DNA from: Impatiens glandulifera
Taxonomy: Eukaryota > Streptophyta > Magnoliopsida > Ericales > Balsaminaceae
NCBI RefSeq assembly: GCF_907164915.1
Contig: NC_061865.1
Coordinates: 51,914,587 to 51,978,586, forward strand
Length of the DNA: 64,000 nt
Direction: 5' to 3'
Positions within the stretch are counted from its first letter, which is position 1. Each line of letters begins with the position of its first letter. The notes beneath the pieces are model-generated. The model ran no database searches, had not been told where the DNA came from, and saw only the letters and a list, made by a program, of their open reading frames with translations. Shown piece after piece: positions 57,609 to 64,000 of the stretch. The translations under genes and the position numbers were made by a program.

Positions 57609-58314
57609 CTATTGAGAAGACATTCTCCAGATTCGTTCTATTGCCGAATCCCTGTCGAGGATGTTTGAAGAGGAGGCCGGTGTGCCCGGTCCGAACTCTG
57701 GTCGGTACCCAAGAATCAGCTTGCTGATATGCGGTGCATACCCGAGACCTTTCTTGGTCAGCACCATATTCTTTAGGTTTTCCCATATGACCGATGACCA
57801 ATTGATGGCCGATTTGCATAGAATGTGGGTCATGATGTTGTAGGTATTCCAAGAATACCGTTGAATAGGTGATTGACACAGAATCGACCGGGTCACAATT
57901 TCGAGCAGTAGCTGACCGTGACTAGCAAGTTGGGTTTTTGCCCCAAAGTGTTCCACCGGAAAAGGGGTGGCCGACAGGTATTGCGCGGTTTCAAATCCCG
58001 CAAGGTCCTGAATAGTCGGAAAGTCAGAGAAACCTTCAGTGGGTAGACCAAATAGTGAGGCAAATTCAACCTCGTCGATCCAGAATGTGTGGTCTCTGAC
58101 AGTAGAGACGATATACTTCCCCCCTGATGCAGGCGCTTCGAAAGAAGGTCTTGACATCGTCTAGAAGAATAGGACCAGCCTCTTCAAGAAATGGTTGAAG
58201 ACCGGTTTCAACGAGAGAGTCATACATGAGTCTCTGCTTAGTAGTACAGTCCCTTATGCCCGTGCAAGAGTTGAAATCGATGCATAGGAAGTTTCCCAGA
58301 GTTCTGCTCGGCAT
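57609..58314 (-). pseudogene. accessory ORF 2: relative of accessory ORF 1, one frameshift
   Basis: Begins at ATG 58314-58312 (MPSRTLGNFLCIDFNSC). A G6 run (58119-58124) breaks the frame; one G fewer would join it to the downstream frame, giving about 234 codons. Landmarks shared in order with accessory ORF 1: SLVETGLQPFL, a VKTFFRSA helix, a GKYIV...TFWIDEVEFASLFGLP block, PVEHFGAKTQL, a YSWNTYNIMTHILCKSAINWSSVIWENL block, GLGYAPHISKLI, and an ERIWR tail. No catalytic motif is evident; the fold looks helical. Similarity to plant transposon-associated proteins of unknown function is likely but could not be tested. Confidence 0.65.
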
Positions 58315-58405
58315 GATTTCGGTATTGAGAGAGAGAAACGGGATTCAAGAAGAATAAAAGTGACTTTGTGCTTTCGGATGTGATAAAATGAGTAGAGGAT
58401 GGCTC

Positions 58406-58414
58406 CTTATATAG
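58406..58414 (-). promoter_or_regulatory. TATA box of accessory ORF 2
   Basis: Minus strand CCTATATAAGG, about 95 bp before the ATG at 58314. The intervening leader is CT-rich just before the ATG (gtttctctctctcaa). Confidence 0.6.
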
Positions 58415-58835
58415 GATCGGTTTTGGAGGGAAAATCTAAGCATTGATGGTTAGTTTTGTTTTATTAAGGAAAAGAATCTTTCCCTTTTCAAGGCGCATGG
58501 GGAAGCGGCAGATTGCAAGGCTTGAGGTAAGTGTTAGTTGGGAAGTAACCAGATTAGTTGGGTTTTAAATGTGTGGGTGGTTGGGGGTTATTTCATTAAT
58601 TATGGTTATCTCATTAAATGCACTTAAGACATAACCGATATTAGATTAGATTAAAACCGAGAATAACAAGGACAATGCCGAAAATGGCAGAAGGAATGGT
58701 GAGAAAAACATAAAAACAAGAGAATCATGGATAAAGCCGATAGAGATGTGGGTGAAGCCGACATGATCAAACTTGAGTTGGTGAAAAATACACCCGGTGC
58801 ATGAAGCAAAACGACCGGATGTAGGAAGGAGTGAC

Positions 58836-59588
58836 TTAGGGTGCAAAGGTGTTGACATCACCATTCTGGCGGTTTCTTCTCCTCCAGACTCTCTCGAACC
58901 GCCTATAGAATGGGTCGGTTACTTCTTTGGTGAGCACCTGAGCTTGGTTCAGACCTTCACCGGGACAGGTCAGTACTCCAAGCTCTACGAGGAGACAGCT
59001 CAGCTGGGGAATGAAACCGACTGATCGGATGCCGATCATCCAGATAAGGATGTCAAAGAGCACCCTGGACCAGTTGACCGGTGATCCAGTGATTATAGCC
59101 GCCATCATGTTGAATGTTGAGACATTGTAGGTGTTGGTGACATCCCTACCAAAGATGCTCTTGCCGATTACATCGTTGAGAAGCTGATATTCAGCTCTCA
59201 GACATGATTTTGCTCCATGGTCCTCAACCGGTTCGTCAGACCGGGAAAAGGCCACGCATACTTCGGCTTTTACATCCCCAGGGATGTCCAGATCTGTGAT
59301 CCCGTGCCTTGGCAGGCTATGACACCTCGCAAAGTCCCGTTCAGTGAAATCGAAGACGATGCCTCCCACTTTGGATTGGATGTGGGTGTCAAAGTGGGGG
59401 GTGCCCCGAAACACCCTTGCATTGTGGAAGAACTCCAGAACGGAGTCCGGATAGATGGAGTGCTTAGCACATAGGAAACTCTCAAGGCCGGTTTCCTCCA
59501 AAGATTTTATCATTTTGTATATCTCATACTGTTCTGTGGAAGAACAGGATTGAAAATCAACTTGAAGGATGTTGGGAAACTGAGACAT
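58836..59588 (-). CDS. accessory ORF 1: uncharacterised retroelement protein
   Basis: An intact frame of 250 codons from ATG 59588-59586. The frame is open upstream to 59651, but the TATA-like box at about 59651-59660 makes the inner ATG the likely start. Content in order: MSQFPNILQVDFQSC, KSLEETGLESFL, VLEFFHNARVF, a GGIVFDFTERDFARCHSLP block, PVEDHGAKSCL, a NTYNVSTFNMMAAIITGSPVNWSRVLFDI-type block (split by residue here), VGFIPQLSCLLVELGV, and an RRFERVWRRRN basic tail. No signal peptide, no convincing membrane anchor and no fusion-peptide-like segment, so it does not look like an envelope protein. The same layout appears in accessory ORF 2. It is the only unbroken ORF of the three. Confidence 0.75.
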   Translation of the reverse strand: MSQFPNILQVDFQSCSSTEQYEIYKMIKSLEETGLESFLCAKHSIYPDSVLEFFHNARVFRGTPHFDTHIQSKVGGIVFDFTERDFARCHSLPRHGITDLDIPGDVKAEVCVAFSRSDEPVEDHGAKSCLRAEYQLLNDVIGKSIFGRDVTNTYNVSTFNMMAAIITGSPVNWSRVLFDILIWMIGIRSVGFIPQLSCLLVELGVLTCPGEGLNQAQVLTKEVTDPFYRRFERVWRRRNRQNGDVNTFAP

Positions 59589-59650
59589 TTTGTGCCTTAG
59601 TGAGAGGGTGTTCTTGTGACTTGTGAGTGTTGTGGTGAATGTTTGCTTCA

Positions 59651-59660
59651 CTTAAATACT
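59651..59660 (-). promoter_or_regulatory. TATA-like box of accessory ORF 1
   Basis: Minus strand AGTATTTAAG, a weaker TATA variant, about 65 bp before the ATG at 59588. Confidence 0.45.
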
Positions 59661-60101
59661 AGTTTAGGGACTATCCTATTGTCCAGGCAATAAATGAAAT
59701 GATGTGTATTAACTGCAGGATAAGAGATATTGCATGAAATAGGCATGTTTGCAGTCTAGGTGTCGGTCATAGGCCTGGACTGTGAAAGATATCAAAAGAT
59801 CTTCACGTCTTTTTAGGCGCGACCAGTTACTCTGAAAAGGCAATGTTTCAGAACAGATATCTACAAGCATTGATAGTTGTTCCACTTCTGCGTGAAATTC
59901 AAATAATCTAGAATGACCTGCTTCCAAACCGGTCAGTCATCAGTTGTTCATCCCGATGCGGTTAATTGGTGTATCCACCAAGTAGCCGGTCGGTTTACTC
60001 TATCTGATGAACTGGGCGGTTCTTCCACAGACACCCTGAGGATTCGAAATTCAACAGCTTAGGAGGAACTACCGGTTTTATCTGTCTGAACCGATTTCCC
60101 T
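59661..60101 (-). other. spacer between copia pol and accessory ORF 1
   Basis: About 440 bp without a credible frame. Contains several 'ccggtt/aaccgg' motifs that also abound in the LTR and elsewhere in the element. Probably holds the end of the pol unit and the upstream promoter of accessory ORF 1. Confidence 0.5.
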
Positions 60102-63100
60102 TTAAGCATCCTTAGGAAGGATCTGATTAATGTCGGTTAAACCGAGAGTAAGTCTGAATTGAGAGAACTTAGCTTCCTGTAGAGGTTTTGTGAAGATATC
60201 GGCTACTTGTTGATCGGTCGATACGTACTCCAGCCGGATATGCTTCAGCGTGACATGTTCCCGGATAAAGTGATGCCGTATGTCGATGTGCTTGGTTCTG
60301 GAATGGAGAACCGGATTGTAGGTTATTGCTATGGCACTCGTATTGTCACAGAATATTGGGGACTCTTCGGCTATGACACCGAAGTCCTTCAGCTGTTGTT
60401 GTATCCAGAGGAGTTGAGAGCAGCAACTTCCGGCCGCCAGATATTCAGCTTCTGCAGTGGACGTGGCCACCGATGTCTGCTTCTTGCTATTCCATGAAAC
60501 AAGCCGGTCACCAAGGAACTGACATGTTCCGCTGGTACTCTTTCTGTCAATCTTACAGCCTGCATAGTCTGCATCTGAGTAACTTGTTAGATTGAAAGAC
60601 GAGTCCTTTGGGTACCACAGGCCGACATCAGGTGTGCCCTTCAGATACTTCAGTATCCTTTTTGCGGCTGTGTAGTGGGATTGTTTAGGATTTGCTTGGA
60701 ATCTTCCACATACACCGACTGCAAACAGGATGTCCGGTCTACTTGCTGTCAAGTATAGGAGAGAACCGATCATGCCCCGGTATGCAATCTGGTCTACCGA
60801 TTGGCATTCATCATATCTGTCCAATTTAACTGATGAGCTCATTGGAGTAGCCGCCGAGGAGCAAGTATCCATTCCGAACTTCTTTAATAGCTCCTTGGTG
60901 TACTTAGGTTGGCTTATGAAGGTTCCTTCCTTGAGTTGTTTGACCTGAAGACCTAGGAAGAAACTTAATTCTCCCATCATACTCATTTCAAACTTGTCAG
61001 TCATCATTTTTGAGAACTGATCACATAATTTAGGATCGGTTGAGCCAAAAATGATATCATCTACATAAATTTGAACAAGTAGGATATGTTCCTTCTTTTC
61101 GAATTTGAACAATGTCTTATCCACCGAACCGATGGTGAAATCATGTTCTAATAGAAATGCGGTTAGTGTATCATACCAGGCTCTAGGTGCTTGCTTTAGA
61201 CCAGTATAAAGCTTTGTTCAGCCGGTATACATGGTTTGGAAATGCAGCATTCTTAAAACCGGGTGGTTGTTCAACATACACTTCCTCACGTAGGTCACCG
61301 TTCAAGAATGCACTCTTAACATCCATTTGAAAAACCTTAAAGTTTTTGAAAGCCTCAAACGCTAGAAAAATCCTAATGACTTCAATCCTGGCTACAGGAG
61401 CAAATGACTCTTCAAAATCAATGCCTTCTTCCTGTTTGTAACCTTGAGCCACTAATCTGGCTTTGTTCCTCGTGACCAAACCGTCCTCATTGAGTTTGTT
61501 TCTGAATACCCATCTTGTTCCTATGACCGATTGATCTTTTGGTCTGGGAACTAGGTACCAGACTTTACTACTCTCGAACTGGTTCAGCTCTTCTTGCATT
61601 CCCAAGATCCAATTTGGATCTGACAATGCTTCATCTATTCTTTTCGGTTCAATCTGGGATATAAAGGCTGAGTTAAAATATCCTTCCAGAAGTTGACTCC
61701 TAGTTCGAACAGGTTTTGAAGGGTCACCTATAATTTGCTCAGGAGGATGTTTACTATTTCTTCTGAGATTCAGCTCAGGGATGTCTACCAAATTACCGTT
61801 TATTTGATCAAGGCTAGACACGTCGGTAGGCTGAGCAGGTTTATCAGACCGACCGGCTTCCTCGGTTTGGACCGAAGTGTCAACTTCCTGTTGTGGAACA
61901 GCTTGATCCAGCTGGGTTTCAATGTTACCCATTTGGTCATGGACAAACCGCCTGAAGACCGGAGTCTCATCTTCACTGTCAGAATGAATATCGTTATTTT
62001 CCAATCTGTTGTGTAGATCAAAGCATGAAGCTGTATTGCTTTCAACCGATTCATCGAAAACAACGTGAATTGTTTCCTCTATGGTTGCAGTTCTATTATT
62101 GTATACTCTATATGCTTTACTTACTGCTGAATATCCTAGCATGATTCCGGTATCGGTTTTTGCATCAAAAACAGCGAGTTGGTTTTTACCATTTATGTGT
62201 ATATAACACTTACAACCGAAAATCCTGAGGTACTTAAGTTTGGAAACTCTGTTAAAATAAACCTCATACGGTGTTTTGTTGTGAAATTTGTTTATCAAAG
62301 ACCGGTTTTGTGTATAGCATGCAGTGTTGATAGCCTCAGCCCAGAATTTCTGAGCAATGCCGGAATCGGCTATCATGGACCTTGCGGCTTCCTTGAGAGT
62401 CCGGTTTCTTCTCTCGGCCAGGCCATTTTGTTGAGGAGTCCTAGCACTAGACAACTCGTGTCTAATGCCGGATTCATCAAGATATGCAGTTAGTGTGCTA
62501 TTGGTAAATTCGGTACCTCTATCACTTCGAATGCTGTTAATGCGAGTTGATTTTTCATTTTGCAAACGCTTAAGAAGTGTAATCAGGTTTGATACCGTTT
62601 CACGTTTAGATGGTAAGAATATTACCCATGTATATCTAGAATAATCATCAATAACTACCATGGTGTAAAGCATACCTCCTAGGCTAATGACCTGAATCGG
62701 TCCAAATAAATCCATGTGAAGGAGATCTAAACATCGGCTAGATTGGATGTTTCCTTTGCTTTTAAAGGATGACCTAGTTTATTTACCCATTTGGCATGTT
62801 GAACAAACCTTATCCTGGTTAAATACTATATCAGGAATACCTTCAACTAACTTTTTACCGCGAATGTAGTTTAAGGTTTTCATGTTTAGATGGTTTAGTC
62901 TCTTGTGCCATAGCCAGGTTTGATCAGTCTTAGCTATCATGCATATAGGATATTCTAGTCTAGTTTTCCAGTCTACCTTGTAGATATTACCTATCCTATT
63001 TCCGGTTAGTAGTACGATGCCTTGAGAATTCTTAACTAAGCATGCATGTTTAAGAAATTCTACCGTGTATCTAGAATCACACATCTGACTAATGCTAAGT

Positions 63101-63378
63101 AAATTAAAACTTAGGTTTTCAACTAAAAGTACATTATCAATGGTTAGGTTACCATGGACAATCTTACTCTTGCCCACAGTTTTACCTTTTGAGTTGTCAC
63201 CGAAGGTGATTAGAGCACCGGTTGCTGTTCTGATATCGGTTAACAGATTGCTGTTTCCGGTCATGTGCCTGGAGCAACCGCTGTCCAAGAACCATTCAGA
63301 GTTTCCTAGCCGTTTCTTTGGGTCCTGCAAAATGTACATATTTACAACTGTTTGGTACCCACATTTACTTGGGTCCAC
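60102..63378 (-). pseudogene. copia pol: protease, integrase, RT, RNase H
   Basis: Three frames carry an almost complete pol. Protease WFLDSGCSRHMTG near 63290-63250 with intact Asp-Ser-Gly. Integrase finger WHKRLNHLNMKTL ... CSTCQMGK, then a TAA at 62779-62781 where the frame otherwise continues. Integrase core with [14 protein letters not shown] and an [13 protein letters not shown]lu. RT from about 61660, [14 protein letters not shown], then a one-base insertion near 61212-61215 in the [12 protein letters not shown] block shifts the frame. It resumes to 60102 with YVDDIIFGS (catalytic Asp pair intact) and the RNase H blocks SYSDADYAG, STAEAEYLA and CDNTSAI. Domain order is copia-type. Two small lesions are the only breaks. 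Confidence 0.92.
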
Positions 63379-64000
63379 ATGCGATTAGTCCCTTAGGTAT
63401 CCAGACCTTGATGAACCGGACAATCTTCTTTGCTAGGGTTTTAACTGTCCTTTTGACACTTGGTTTTGTGTATTTCGGTTTTCCTTCAAATGTCCTAAAT
63501 GGTGATGGTCGTTGATTCGGTGATCTATGGTTTGACCTACGGGGTTCAGGAAAGTTTTCCTTATATCTGAGGATTTCGGCTTTTCTTTTCTCAGGGTCAA
63601 GCCATGAATCGGTTGGACCAACATAATCGTATTTTAGCTTTTCTTCCCTATAATATGCGGTCTCCTCTTCTTCAGCGGTACAGGTGCTCTTAAGAAATTT
63701 TATAAAGGGGAGGTTTCCTTTTGTAAACCTTGCTTTCCCTATGGGTTTTCGGTCTTTAGAGCTATTCCCTGTGTATCCTATGCCACGCTTACAACGAGGA
63801 TGCCTGTAGTGTCTATTTAGGTTCTTTACTATATCACTAGATCTCTTAAATGCGACCATCTTATATTGAAGTCGGGCATTCTCTTCCTTGGTTAGTTCTC
63901 TAGTCGATTCACTAGATTGTTCGGTCTTAGGATCTAACTCGGTTTCTAGAGTATGGGTATCATCAGATTGTATGACTTCCGGTTCGGTTATGATAAATAC
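63365..64000 (-). CDS. copia gag C-terminal part (runs off the window)
   Basis: Open frame from the window edge to a TAA at 63365-63367. It ends with KIVRFIKVWIPKGLIACGPK, which resembles the 'WVPK' linker between gag and protease in Sirevirus-like elements. The part seen is rich in Lys/Arg and acidic patches (KTEQSSESTRELTKEEN, a YYREEKLKYDYVGP stretch). One Cys/His-poor region follows a possible partial finger (HYRHPRCKRG). The protease frame overlaps it by 14 bases in another phase, so a frameshift (programmed or a lesion) separates gag from pol. The ATG at 63859 is internal; the frame is open upstream of it. Confidence 0.75.
   Translation of the reverse strand, partial: VFIITEPEVIQSDDTHTLETELDPKTEQSSESTRELTKEENARLQYKMVAFKRSSDIVKNLNRHYRHPRCKRGIGYTGNSSKDRKPIGKARFTKGNLPFIKFLKSTCTAEEEETAYYREEKLKYDYVGPTDSWLDPEKRKAEILRYKENFPEPRRSNHRSPNQRPSPFRTFEGKPKYTKPSVKRTVKTLAKKIVRFIKVWIPKGLIACGPK

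Larger units (their letters stand above)
54716..64000 (-). mobile_element. Ty1/copia element with extra ORFs, 3' part
   Basis: The element runs right to left and continues past the window edge. In transcription order: gag (to 63365), protease, integrase, RT and RNase H (copia order, integrase before RT), three further ORFs, a polypurine tract and the 3' LTR of 1296 bp. At least 9.3 kb is inside the window, so the whole element probably exceeds 11 kb. Length and the presence of extra genes after pol recall Sirevirus-type elements, some of which carry env-like ORFs there. The family placement is an inference. Pol has one nonsense codon and one frameshift. Confidence 0.92.

Noticed and set aside
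58836..59588. Accessory ORF 1 as a retroviral-type envelope gene
   Set aside because: No signal peptide, no C-terminal membrane anchor, no furin-like site and no cysteine pattern; naming it env would be unsupported.
56392..60948. Plus-strand frames opposite the accessory ORFs and RT
   Set aside because: They mirror the minus-strand coding regions, which have recognisable motifs.
54716..64000. Precise age of the copia insertion
   Set aside because: Only one LTR is in the window, so divergence cannot be estimated.

Overview
The window is nuclear DNA of a flowering plant, almost certainly a eudicot. It is AT-rich, with GT-AG introns, spliced genes whose products look plant-like, and many plant-type LTR retrotransposons, Helitrons and MITE-like elements. 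I cannot name the species. Seven host loci can be supported: a VAC14-type HEAT-repeat scaffold (+, 20 exons), a small predicted secreted protein overlapping its leader on the other strand, a calmodulin-like protein (+, one exon), a SET-domain Rubisco-LSMT-like methyltransferase (+, 5 exons), a small basic protein of unknown function (-), the RNA polymerase I/III subunit AC19 (-, 3 coding exons) and a CUE-domain/coiled-coil protein (+, 5 exons plus a probable 15-nt microexon).

Layout. 1-2.1 kb: remains of two Ty1/copia elements. 2.2-8.1 kb: a degenerate short-period repeat split by a 5.0-kb Ty3/gypsy element (2782-7789) with almost identical LTRs but a broken gag-pol. 8.7-9.3 kb: an organelle-like island. 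9.75-10.5 kb: Helitron copy A. 12.2-12.4 kb: a MITE. 12.6-20.4 kb: the small secreted ORF and VAC14. 20.4-28.1 kb: intergenic, with a Ty3/gypsy RNase H relic on the minus strand and a second MITE copy. 28.26-28.88 kb: the calmodulin-like gene. 32.8-33.65 kb: a second organelle-like island. 34.5-36.9 kb: the SET gene. 37.9-38.2 kb: the small basic protein. 41.98-43.4 kb: AC19. 44.2-45.2 kb: Helitron copy B, inverted relative to A. 46.75-49.8 kb: the CUE gene. 50.5-51.0 kb: a solo LTR with a heat-shock-element cluster. 51.0-53.5 kb: a terminal-inverted-repeat element carrying a gene fragment in palindromic arrangement. 54.7-64 kb: a minus-strand Ty1/copia element, of which the 3' LTR, accessory region, pol and part of gag lie in the window.

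The host genes are unrelated housekeeping or signalling loci and do not form a functional cluster. The least ordinary part is the copia element. Between pol and its 3' LTR lie three additional same-strand ORFs of about 235-250 codons. Each has a TATA-like box roughly 65-105 bp ahead of its ATG, and two of the three look homologous to each other. Several lesions in the transposon ORFs fall in homopolymer runs, so sequencing or assembly error must be kept in mind beside genuine decay.
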